Assembly: GCA_943737045.1 (NCBI GenBank)
Contig: CALSFV010000061.1
Coordinates: 248,001 to 312,000, forward strand
Direction: 5' to 3'
Origin: Parapristionchus giblindavisi
Lineage: Eukaryota; Nematoda; Chromadorea; Rhabditida; Diplogasteridae
Length of the DNA stretch: 64,000 bases
A program made the translations under genes and the position numbers. The notes below the pieces were generated by a model. The model saw only the letters and a list, made by a program, of their open reading frames with translations, ran no database searches and was not told the origin of the DNA. Shown here piece after piece: positions 1 through 16,899 of this stretch. How positions within the stretch are numbered: position 1 is the stretch's first letter; the number at the start of each line of letters is the position of its first letter.

Positions 1-554
1 GTATTGGATCTGTAACGATATGAGATTGTTCCGCTGATCCTTGGTTCTTGCAATGCCTGAAAACTTTTGACAACCTTTGGTAAATACGATCTCTCATGTC
101 ATATTCTAAAGTTGAGAAAATCCAAGGAAAACTGAGAAACTGAGAATACTCTCCTCGTTTTGCACACTCCCTCGTCTCTTCTCCATTTCATTTCTTTTCT
201 TTTCGTGACTTTTGCACGTAGTATCAATAGAATCATAGTTGATCTCTCAATCTTTCTCTTTTTTTAAAGTACTCTGATATCCCTGCTTATCTTTAGATTT
301 GATCTCAACTAAACTGTACATTTATCCTTGCAATCCTTTACTCTAAGAGTTAGGGGAGAGAGAGAAGGAGAAGGACAGGGAGAGAGAAAAGGAGAGGGAG
401 AGATTGTAACTCGTATTCGCCTACTGTTAGATTGTCCATCGATATATCTGGCTATAGCCACTTTTTGTGTTTCTTCCAATCTCTGCCTCTCTTTGCTTTT
501 TTTCATCCAAACCCTAGTCTATCTATATCTACGATCGCGCATTTTGCTCATCCT

Positions 555-713
555 TCTTCCAGCCTTCTCCCTCTCCTTTTCTCTCCCTCTCCTATCCTTT
601 TCTCTCCCTCTTCTTTTCCCTCCCTCTCCCCCCTCTCCATCTCCCTCTACCTCTCTCCCTCTCCCTCTACCTCTCCCCCTCTCCCTCTCCCTCTCCCTCT
701 CTCGATATCTCAC
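555..713. repeat. CT-rich microsatellite
   Basis: Imperfect CTCCCT/CTCTCC array. It creates long spurious open frames of Ser/Pro/Leu and Arg/Glu on the two strands. Confidence 0.9.
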
Positions 714-1451
714 CCCATCCCTCTATCCTAATCGGCACCTTTCACACATTTTCTTACATGTTCCCATCCTTTCTTCAAATGCCAATCCTCGCCATTTTGT
801 TAATGGCTACCCTTTGGTTAATCACCGGTTAACCGTTGGTTAACCTTTCGATTGCCCTATGGTTAACCATTGGTTATTCGCAGAGTTACCCATGGGTAAC
901 CGATCAAATTGCTAATTGGCTTCCAGTTTCCCTCTACACTTGAACTCTAGCCAATGTTTGCGCTCAAATCCCAGCATTGTCTAGTTTCTCTGATTCACTC
1001 ATTAACTCTTACCCATGTGATAGGTTAAAGATTAACCATGGGTAACCCAGGAATTTGCCATAGGTAACATTCACGGGGTTACCAAAATAGCGGGAAAACA
1101 CTAATTTCAGCAAAATCATACCTTTCCATGATTTTTGCCATTATTTTTGTAATTTATGGCTCATTTATCAAGAGTTCGTTAGGTCAAGGGCTCTGACATG
1201 TTGCATATTCCAATTCTCACTCTTTGGTCCGATTAGGAAGCTCTGTCTTCTGAAAGAGCTCCCTCCATCTCATCGGGTCCTCGTGATACAGCATGGATAG
1301 CCCCATTCCTCCTCTTTTCCACTAAAATCTGTACATGAGAGTGTCAGTGTCGCCTCTTTCTCCTTTTAAATCTGTTTCTCCTCCTCTTTTTCTCTCCTTT
1401 TGCATCATCTGCCTTGTGACCTGGTATGAAAAGAGGAGTGTGTAAGGGGCT

Positions 1452-1937
1452 GAGGAATAGGGAGAGGGAGAGGGAGAGGGACAGAGGTAGAGGGAGAGGG
1501 ACAGAGGTAGAGGGAGAGGTAGAGATTTTCCAGCCGACTGAACCCTTCTCCGGCGCCTATTGCATCGTTTTTGCGAGGCTGTCCCCCTCTTTAGGGGCCA
1601 GTGTTTGCTACAAAACCAGAACAAACGAAAAACTCTAGTAGAACCTGTGGGTATGTTTGGAATGTAAGGGATATAGGGATGAACTGTTTCTTTCTTCTTC
1701 GTCTTCTCATCTAGGCTCTCTAAGGACCATCCATCACTGTAGCACATGTGGACGTGTCGAGGAGAGGGAGGAAGGAGAGAGAGAGAGGGAGAGGGAGAGA
1801 GATAAGGAGAGGAGAGAGAGAGAGAGAAAGAGGGAGAGTGAGAGATAGAGAGGGAGAGAGAGGGAGAGTGAGGGTGAGAGATAGAGAGGGAGAGGGAGAG
1901 TGAGGGTGAGAGATAGAGAGGGAGAGATAGAGAGGGT
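1452..1937. repeat. GA-rich microsatellites
   Basis: Two GAGAGG/GGGAGA arrays (about 1452-1530 and 1757-1937), interrupted by AGGTAGAGGG and GAGATAGAGA units. Confidence 0.9.
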
Positions 1938-3006
1938 GAGATACTCTAAACCGTCAAAGATCTATTTATAAGACCAATATCGATGAACGGGTCCTTCCCC
2001 CTGTCTCCCCGTTCTTCGTCCCTTCCCTATGAATGCATGAATATAGATATACTAGATATGGAATAGGAGGTCTAGGTCTCTCATATCTTTGAGAACCTTC
2101 CTATTCTTCCTTTTGGAGCCTTCCTATTGTTTATGACTAGTTTTCATTGTTATCAACTCTGGATTTTTTCTTATCCTTATTCCTTATATCCATCACAACA
2201 AATGAGAGAGAGAGAGAATAAATATTGAGCATAGATTCTGGTCCTTCCTTGCTTTGACCCCTCTGATTCCCATTGATAGGCTCATCTTATCAAGCTTTCT
2301 GCTCTATCTAATCTATTCAAAAGTCTATCAATCGTGCTCCCTGTATATTGTAAAGAGCAGAAGTGACGAAATGATGAGAGAGAGAGGAAACTGGACGAGA
2401 GAGTATGTTAAAATATGAGAGCATCGTATTATTTTTTTACATTAAACAAAAAATTAAGCACTATGGTTCCACTGATCCTTGTCTTCCAATGCTCTGTTAA
2501 AAAGTTGCGAAAAGAAAACCGCAGCGAAGAAAACTCACCTCGTTTTACTCACTCTCTCGCCTCTTTTGCTTTTCTTTTCGTAACTTTCGGTAGAATCTGT
2601 CTGATCTATCAATCTCTCCTCCTTAGGTGTGGCTGCTGTAGTGAATGAATAGGGGGCGTGTAATCCAGTTGAAGAGGGAGGAGGAGAGGGAGAGGGAGAG
2701 ACTATCCTCAATTCTGTTCAATCCTCTTGTAACATTGTAAGGGGATTGTATAGAAGGAAATTAAAGAGTCAATTCAATCACTTTGAGTGTTATTTTGGGT
2801 ATATTGTTTGAGGGGTGAGAAGCAATGGGTGGCATGCAGATGCGATTAGAAATGTAAGAAAATATGTTTGAGGATCGATGCATCATAGTCAGTGATAGTC
2901 TCTAGAGATTGATGATATCCCTTCCTAGCCCAACCCAAGTTTCTTCCGAGTGTCGGGATGTGTGCGGATTGTGCGTGTGGAGTAGGGGGATCTGTTTGGA
3001 GAGGGT

Positions 3007-3094
3007 TATCAGAGGGGAGAGAGAGGAGGGAGGGAGGAGGAGGGGGAGAGAGAGGGAGAGGAGAGAGGGGAGGAGGGACGAGGTGGAGTGGAGA

Positions 3095-3157
<63 letters not shown>

Positions 3158-3545
3158 AGAGAGAGAGAGAGAGGAGGAGGAGGGAGGAGGTGGAGAAGAG
3201 AGAGGGGAGGAGGAGAAGGAGGATGGAGGAAGAGAGAGGGGGAGGGAGATGATAGGAAGAGGGAGGAGAGAGAGGGATGGATGCGAAAGGGGATAGCCCC
3301 GAAGCTCAGTGATCCGCAATATTTCTCACAGTCGAGAGGTGCAGATGAAAGAATTGGGAGATTGATAGACGGGGGTGAGGAGAGCTAGGAAGGAGGGGAG
3401 GAGTGACAGAGGGAGAGAGAGAGGGACAGGAAAGAGACAGAGAGGAAGAGGGAGAGTGAGAGAGATAGATAGGTAGAGAGAGAGGGAGAGGGAGATGAGA
3501 GAGAGGGAGAGGGAGATGAGAGATGAGAGAGAGGGAGAGGGATAT
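3007..3545. repeat. GA dinucleotide and GAGGGA arrays
   Basis: Nearly pure purine over most of 3007-3262, including an uninterrupted (GA)n run near 3096-3148, and again at 3400-3545. All open frames here are compositional artefacts. Confidence 0.9.
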
Positions 3546-3703
3546 CGAGAGCTCCAAATTCGGCGCAATGCACCCACTCCAAGTGTTGCCCCCCTTTATC
3601 CATAATGTTCCATGCGCAAGAACATAACAGGACAACCGATTTTTTCACAAGAGCAGAGATTCAGATATATGAAATAGGGGTTTTCCACGTAATTTGATCT
3701 TTC

Positions 3704-3916
3704 GGCACTAGGTCGAATGAGAATCGATGAATAAGACCCGACTGGATGATAACTATTTGCATATGAGAGACAAGCGCTAATGAATCGACAAAGTATACAC
3801 AAAAAATTTTAAATTTGCAACACAGCCCATTTTTTGTCGTTCTGTTTGTCTCTTTCCTTATAAATGGTTATCATCCAGTCAGTTAATATTCATAGGTTCT
3901 CATTCAACCTAGTGCC
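3704..3916. repeat. Short inverted-repeat element, copy 1
   Basis: The ends read GGCACTAGGTCGAATGAGAA and, in reverse complement, GGCACTAGGTTGAATGAGAA. Inner arms (ACTGGATGATAAC) also pair. A second copy is at 46396-46530. It looks like a MITE; no target duplication was identified. Confidence 0.65.
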
Positions 3917-4039
3917 GATCTTTCCCATAACTTGAGCGAAGTTAGATAAAATCAGCTTTGTTTATGGTTCACTATGAACTGTTTAGTTAGTGAACTCTTT
4001 AGTTTTATAGAGTTGAAACTTGTTTGAGAACAATAAGGA

Positions 4040-4150
4040 ACCTCTAACTCTCCCTCTCCCTCTTCCTCTCTCACTCCCTCTCCTTATTCCTCTCTTTCTC
4101 CCTCTTTCTATCCATCTCCCTCTCCCTCTTTCTTTACTCCTCTCATATCA
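4040..4150. repeat. CT-rich microsatellite
   Basis: CTCCCTCTCC-type imperfect array. A similar one lies at about 5220-5287. Confidence 0.85.
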
Positions 4151-5880
4151 CCCGTTTATATCCTATTCTCTCAAGTCGAGAGAAGTTAAAAGAAGAGGGG
4201 AATATGATGAGGATGAAGAGGGAACTTATGATCGTCTATAAATCTCGCATGTAATGTTCGACAATAGAAAAAGTTGGGGAAGCAACCACAATGAGCGGAG
4301 TCACTTCACTTATTCTCTTGAATTTTGCTCGGATTATCACTTATTTTCCTAATTTTTCTCGAAATCCATTAATTTTTGTTGTCTTTGCATCAAATGTCAG
4401 GGCGGCTTAGGCTAGGCTTACTGCTCTTATTTTTCCATCCTATCTTGTAGATGAGATAATCCTCGGTGCCTCCTCTATGTAATACCTACCTTATGCCGTC
4501 GCAGGGAACATTGAAATATTGCCTAGTCATTGTACGGGAGAAGGGAATGGATTTTGTACATTCTTGGCTTGAATATGGTTATTATGACCATTGCAAAAGA
4601 GGCTACTCCGGTGGTTCTTGCAGGGTTCCCCATCTCTAAAGGTTTTACCCCGCGGCGTACACCATGGGATTGAGACGGTGCGCCCCGCATGTAAAAATAC
4701 CGGACTATGATGAATTATCGATTAATCAATCAATAACTGTAATCTCTTCTTCTCCCGATTTGGTAATGTTACCCTTTCAATTGTTCTCTTGTGATGGAAA
4801 GAAAGAACAGTGACTAATTTGAAATGAAATGGAAATGCACTTTCTGTTCTATCATACATACCAATACAAATCATGAAAGGATACGACCAAAATCGCTGAG
4901 GCTCTGGGAGGATTCAACTTTGATCTTTGATCTTTATCGTATTAAGTTAGGTACGCCTTAAGTTCTGTTCAAAAGTCACGAAATGAAATGAAAATCAGGG
5001 AAAACTCTTCTCTTTTCACTTATTTTTCTGATTTTTTCGTGACTTTCAAACGGCACTTTAGGTGCAATAGGCGTATCCTTACCGTAATCCTAAGGTCATT
5101 GTGGTAGTTAGGCTTCATATCATATCACTGTCTCCATATCTAATCTCATTCTTCTTTTCTAATCTAAATGTCTTAATCGCGGGTTGATTACCATTAAATT
5201 AGATGAGCTTGTCCCTCTTGTACCTCTCCCTTTTGCCTCCCTCTCCCTCTCCCTCTCCCTCTCCAACTCCCTCTCCCTCTCCCTCTAGTACCCTTTAGGT
5301 TTCATGTTCCCCCTCGATAGTCCATTCCCCATTTCCCATCATGTTCTCATTAGCTCATATTCTCTTCTCGCTCCTGCTCCAATTATGGCAGTATCTCCTC
5401 TCGTGCACGGTTAGGTATCCTTAAGTCTTTTAGTAACTTAAGTTACTCGACCCTAGCTCCCTTAAGTCCTTAAGTCCATCCAAATCTCGTCATCTGGTTT
5501 AAACACACGCCGATGATTCCCACGATAGCCTCATAAATAGCTCCACCAGGCAGATAATATGGTATAATAATGGCCATCATCAAAGTATATGGTTGTAACT
5601 GTATCTATCTTTCATCATCCGTCAGGGATATGGAAGTACAAGTAAAGGGGACTGACTTAGTCATGGACTTAACTTAATATATAAATCTCAAATGAATGTG
5701 TTAGTAAGCTGAACCTTAGGGGACTTACTTAGCGACTTATGATAAGTCATTGACTTAAATTAAAACTTAAGTCTTATGTGAATGTACTAGTAAGCCTTAG
5801 CTTGGGGACTGTTTTAGTCATTGACTCATCCTAAGTCATTGACTTAACTTAAGGCTTAAGTCTAACTTACTTAATTGCAG

Positions 5881-11953
<6,073 letters not shown>

Positions 11954-13096
11954 TGGTGCGCCGTCCCCATTCTGTCGTTTCCCAATACCTCGCTAGATTA
12001 CTGTATTATGCACACACAACCCCACTGTATCATTCTAGAGTTTTTTGCTTGTTTGTCTTAATATTTCGTTTGTTTTAATGAACCAGCTAAGCTAAGGCCT
12101 CAGCTAAGAAGGGTGAGCTAAGCCCAGCTCCCCCGATTAATTAATCGATAATCAATAATCAATATTGTTCGTTCAAACTCTTTTTTTCTCACCAACTATT
12201 CAGTGACATACACACCATTTATAGTCCCGTTATTCGCTCTTACCGTATACTATACTTACCGTAACCCCGTTGCTTGCACCTTGCCAAGGTTCAACGGGTT
12301 GTCCTCTTTTTTTCTTATTCTTATTATCGATTGGTCATTCTGGCCACGCCCCCTCCCATCTACCGATCGTGAAACGTGTCTACTGCCCTGTATACTGATC
12401 ACATCAGCCCCCACTCCCACTTCAACCTTAGCCCCGCCCATTTGACCTTTGTAAGCCCCGCCCCTTTTTCCTGACACAGTTTTTTCGCATTGTTCCAATC
12501 CATATTTCTATGACACAATTGTCATGACTTATATATTCGATACCAAGACCCTTTCATGCGCTATTAAATCGTCTTCTCAATCGATTGCCATTACCGTAAT
12601 ACCTACCGTATACTCCCCCTTTCACCCCTCCAACCGTACAAGTCAATACGTGGCATATTTACCGTAATCCCTCTCCTCATTTATATTGATCATACCTAAT
12701 AATAAAGGTTGCAATTTGCGCTCGATCGCCCCTTCAATTATATTGTTTAAGTATAGTAATAATAATCGAAATATTGTCAATTTGAGACGAAAAGGAGTAA
12801 AGACCGTTGTAATGTTATTGAGTGAGCACAACAGTAAATTTTTGAAATTGAAATGAATGAAAAAAAGGAACAAAAAAGATAAAAAATCTGAAATTGAAGA
12901 AATTTAAATCGGATAAATAAGTACAATATCGGCAAAAAGTCATGGACACTTTTTCATTTTTGCATTAATTTTGATCCAGGAAAGCAATCCAGCTGATTTT
13001 TTGATTGAACTGAATTTATCAAGGAATATAACCATCGTGTTCGAATCCGTGCATGATCACCTATACAAGTAAAATTATATATGATCGTGCAAAGTA
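11954..13096. other. 3' flank of the RhoGEF gene
   Basis: AT-rich sequence with short TACCGTA-type words. A possible polyadenylation signal AATAAA is at 12701-12706. No gene was seen. Confidence 0.5.
12701..12706 (+). terminator. Possible polyadenylation signal for the RhoGEF gene
   Basis: AATAAA about 750 bases after the stop codon. No transcript evidence is available, and nearer non-canonical signals are possible. Confidence 0.35.
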
Positions 13097-14855
13097 TTAG
13101 GGTGTCCCATAAGTCTTTGCACTATTTTCATGCTTCACATTTTTTTCAAATAACAAACGAAGCAGCTACATTCAAATGGCGATACACTGTCCATGTTCGT
13201 GAACAACTATCCACCATCTCGTATGAAACTGCTTGACACCGTTCTGTCTGAATTCCTTAGGGAGCGAGGCAATCCATTTGTCGATCTCCCGTTTGACATC
13301 GGCCTGATTACGGGTTTTTTTCCTCTGCGGTAGCGCTCGAGAGATCGGAAAGCATGGCAATCACAAGGGGACAGGTCGGGGGAGTACGACGAATGGTGAA
13401 GTCAGTCAATATCTAAATTCTTCAGTTTGACCTGCGCTTTGTTAGTGTGATGTGTCATCGCGTTGTTCATTAAAAGCAATGTTTTCCCTCACACAAAGAG
13501 GCTGAGAAGGACTTGACCCTCTATCTCCTGCAGTTGTTCGCAGAAGACATCGGTGTTAACAGTCTGCCCCTCAGGTAACAACTCGTGATAAACCACACGA
13601 ATATAGCAGAAGAAGAATGAGAGCGACTCTTTCTTTCATTTTGGAATGCGTTTAGGGACGGGTTTTGCACCCTTCCAGGCATGAAGCCGTACCACCTTCA
13701 TATCTGGGTTGTAGTACGTTACCCACTTATCATCCTGGCAGACACCAGGGTTGTGTGGAGAATATATTCCGGAAAAAATTTCGGAAAACTTTTTTTCCGG
13801 TCTAAAATACCGGAAAAAACCGGATCCGGAAAATTTTCTGTAAATCTCATTTCTAGTGTTTTATCTAACAATTACTTTCGAAAACGAACAAAGCGAACTT
13901 ATTGTTAGTAATGATCTCAAATCATGTAGCAACAAAAAAAAGAAAACAACCATCCAAAAACGTATAAAAGAAAAATATGAAGCTCAGAATCCTTGGAGTT
14001 GAATGTTCATGTCGAACAACAACGTTATATACGTTATTGTTCATCATTATTAGCGAATACTGGGTTATAACTATGATCGGCAAGATAAAAATATTAATAA
14101 AATCTTTAAATTTTGTTTTTAGATATGTATTTTTTACTTTGTAAGCATTTTAATTTTTTTCCGGTCGGAAAACTTTTCGAAAAGGGGTCGGAAAAACCGG
14201 AAAATTTTTCCGGTCGGAAAATTTTCCGCACAAGACACTATACATTACTCAATCATTGGATCGAGAACGGCCGAGATTTGAAGTGGAGATGTCGAGTCGG
14301 TTTCAGGTGAGCAGAGCAGAGAGAACATGGGGAAACACTAAACGTGCCCTGGGGCGAAGAGAAGACTGAATGAAGATGCTTTGGATGGTGGATCTTGGAG
14401 TACCAGTTGCCTGCTCCAGGTATCTCCAACTCTGCTTCCGCTGACTTGTGACAGTACGAAGAACCTTCATTCGTACTGGGATGACATCCCGACCTTGTAT
14501 TTTCAACCAAGGAAAAATGGTTGTTCTTGAGCAGACGATACCAGATAAAGACTGTTGTAGTACACGGCACCCTCGGCTTCATAGACTGACGTAGTTAGGG
14601 ATAGCTCCTACCGTATTCCGCCCATTACGGTATAAGTGAAGAAGGCCATTTCGAAAACTGTGTAATGGTGAGATAATTTAAAAAATCAAAAATTGACGTG
14701 GAAAAAGAGTTGGCAAATGAAACTTATCACATTTGCTGATCAGTATACCTTCGATGTATGAAAAATACCACAGGGCATAACAATCGCTCTCAACCGAGAA
14801 AAAAGGGCCAAAAGTTAGTGCAGAAAAAAGTGCAAAGACTTATGGGAGACACTAA
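13097..14855 (-). mobile_element. Degraded mariner-like transposon
   Basis: Terminal inverted repeats TTAGGGTGTCCCATAAGTC (left) and a close inverse (right) are flanked by TA at 13095-13096 and 14856-14857. On the minus strand, transposase fragments are visible: a DDKWV block, an NNAMTH block and a YSPDLSPCD block, the expected order of a mariner D,D34D catalytic core. Frame breaks and stops separate the blocks, the middle catalytic Asp reads as Asn, and a second element interrupts the gene at about 13746-14233. It is dead. The N-terminal helix-turn-helix part lies near 14300-14510. Confidence 0.85.
13746..14233. mobile_element. CAGGG-ended element inserted in the mariner copy
   Basis: Starts CAGGGTTGTGTGG and ends near CGCACAA; the inside is built from CCGGAAAATTTTCCGG-like inverted words. 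The start matches the hAT-type element at 59199-59622 (CAGGGCTGTGC). The right tip appears truncated. It splits the mariner transposase, so it is the younger insertion. Confidence 0.65.
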
Positions 14856-16899
14856 TAATTCATGATTCTTGAGCATGCATGGATCTTCCGTAATCATGCA
14901 CGAATTTTGCGTGATCTTGCATGGAATCTCAGAAGGGGACATGAGATGAATGTAGTGTGTTAATTGCCCGATGTGTCCAAGCCCGCGGAGTCAGAATCAC
15001 TATGTAAATATTGTTAATCAGAAATGGGCGGAGCTAGATATCGGTGTATAAGCGCGGACTCGAGAGAGGTTATGTAGATCCTGAGAGGTGTCATACAATA
15101 TGGACCCCTCGAGTGTACAACACGTCGAACAATCAATCGGGCCGGTTGGTAGGCTGAAAAGGATCAAACGAAACAGCGCATCTACCCAGAGAGCAAACTT
15201 GCCCAAATATGGGCAATTGATTTGCCAACTTACGCTACTTGTGCACACGATTTGCCCACATTCGGGCAAATAGTAGCCCAAAAACCAGTGCTTCACCTAT
15301 ATTCTTGCTAACATTTGCCAGAATACGGATAAATGGCTCGCCAATTAACGTTACTCGGGCAAATTTACTCTCTGTGTATTACATAAACTCAATCGTACAA
15401 ACTCATCGATGAAGCTGATTAAGACCCTTTGTGACAAAGGCTTTGTCATATGTTACTTGACGTGAACTGAATTTATTTCCAAAATTACCACAAACATTTT
15501 AAAGTGCATTTTATCATAGCAGTGTTTCTTTCAATATGTTTTATCAAAATTATTATTTTTAATAATAATTCAGGGTATTAAAATTGCCCGTGAATTCAGT
15601 TCCGTTTTCGAGTTTCCGGGTGCTTTTTTAAAGCTTGAAAACTCGCTGATTTCGAGTGTCAACGCTTTTTAAAAGAGCCATGTGACAGAGCATGCTGATA
15701 AGATTGCCGCTGCATCGATTCAATAATCAATAATATTCAGTATTATATCTTGGCGTGATCAATCGATCTCTCACCTTCCACAATCTCCATTTCCCTCATT
15801 TCATGCAGTGGTGCACGTAAGCCTTTGCAACCCACTCGGCACAGCGCCGTAATTTTGATACTTCACATATTTTCTTGCACTCGAACATTTTGTACTTTAT
15901 GCAACACCCTTGCGGTGTACGATAAATAAAAAAAATTAAAAAAATATTGTTAGTAACGGACACCCATCTCTAACACAAATTTAAACTTAGAAAATGAGAG
16001 ATTTCATAAAAAAATAAGTGCAATTTCCGGATTTACTTTAAATTCCACATAAATTGGCATTCGGGTCCGAATTTCTATTCCCGCATCTTATTCGCACCAG
16101 TAAATTCAATTTCGAGTTTCCGTTTTCCTCTTTCCGCGTGCTTTTAAAGTTTGGCAACCCGTCGTTTTCGAGTTTCCACTCTTTGTCCCATGAGACAGAG
16201 CATGCTGATACGATTGATGCCTGCGGTGGATTCGATAATCGCTAATATTCAATATTATATCTTATTGTTGGTAACGGACGCCCATCTATCCCTCATGTCA
16301 CCTCATTTCCTATTATGCGTAATCAATATTCATCAGGTTCACACTGTGGTATGCGTAATAAATGGAATAACGAATAAAAAATACGAATCAATATGTTTAT
16401 GAGATAGATCATCATCCAAATAAGTATCACATCACTAATACGATTTAAAACAAATAAGACGACAATGTTGATCTTTGATCTTCGAATCTCTAAATATGGA
16501 ATCACGAATGATATATACGAAATAAATAAAAATACTGTGTGCATGCCAATTTGAACAACTAGTCAAATCTACTATCATAATAATAACAATATTTGTCTGT
16601 AAAATCTATCGATCATAACTATCACATATTTACATACTCAGGGACAATCAATATCTATCAAATATTACAGTAATCATGGGATTAAATGCAAATGCTACGG
16701 TACTACGTTATCTAGGGGTAATTAAATCATGCAAAGTATACGGTAGTGGCATACAGTAGTGGCCTCCACTACCGTTACAATTCCTACAGTATACTCAGGC
16801 AATTCTACAGCATTCTCATACAAAAATAAGCACATTAAGCTACAGTACACTCATGCGATTCCTACAGTACTCTACAGTACACAAATATACAGTACACTC
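14856..16899. other. Intergenic region between convergent genes
   Basis: Contains a TA-flanked MITE (15185-15376) and a pair of related direct segments (about 15585-15755 and 16085-16262) sharing CGAGTTTCC, a TGAGACAGAGCATGCTGATA-type stretch and AATATTCA.TATTATATCTT. No gene was seen. Confidence 0.5.
15185..15376. mobile_element. TA-flanked MITE
   Basis: Inverted ends of the type CACAGAGAGTAAATTTGCCC, with internal TTGCCC...GGGCAA pairs and TA on both sides. Likely a Tc1/mariner-type non-autonomous element. Confidence 0.65.

Larger units (their letters stand above)
1..5880. other. 5' non-genic stretch rich in GA/CT microsatellites
   Basis: No exon could be supported on either strand. The stretch contains about ten purine/pyrimidine simple-repeat tracts, one inverted-repeat element near 3704-3916, a cluster of GGTTAACC-like words near 790-1075, and, from about 5400, many copies of the word TTAAGT that also fills the introns of the RhoGEF gene downstream. 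Missing 5' exons of that RhoGEF may lie here, but I could not recognise any. Confidence 0.6.

Noticed and set aside
309..843. Open frames of 65-171 residues on both strands
   Set aside because: They are Ser/Pro/Leu or Arg/Glu runs produced by CT/GA microsatellites; no splice sites or homology.
2846..3388. Overlapping 110-159 residue frames
   Set aside because: Purely the translation of (GA)n and GAGGGA arrays.
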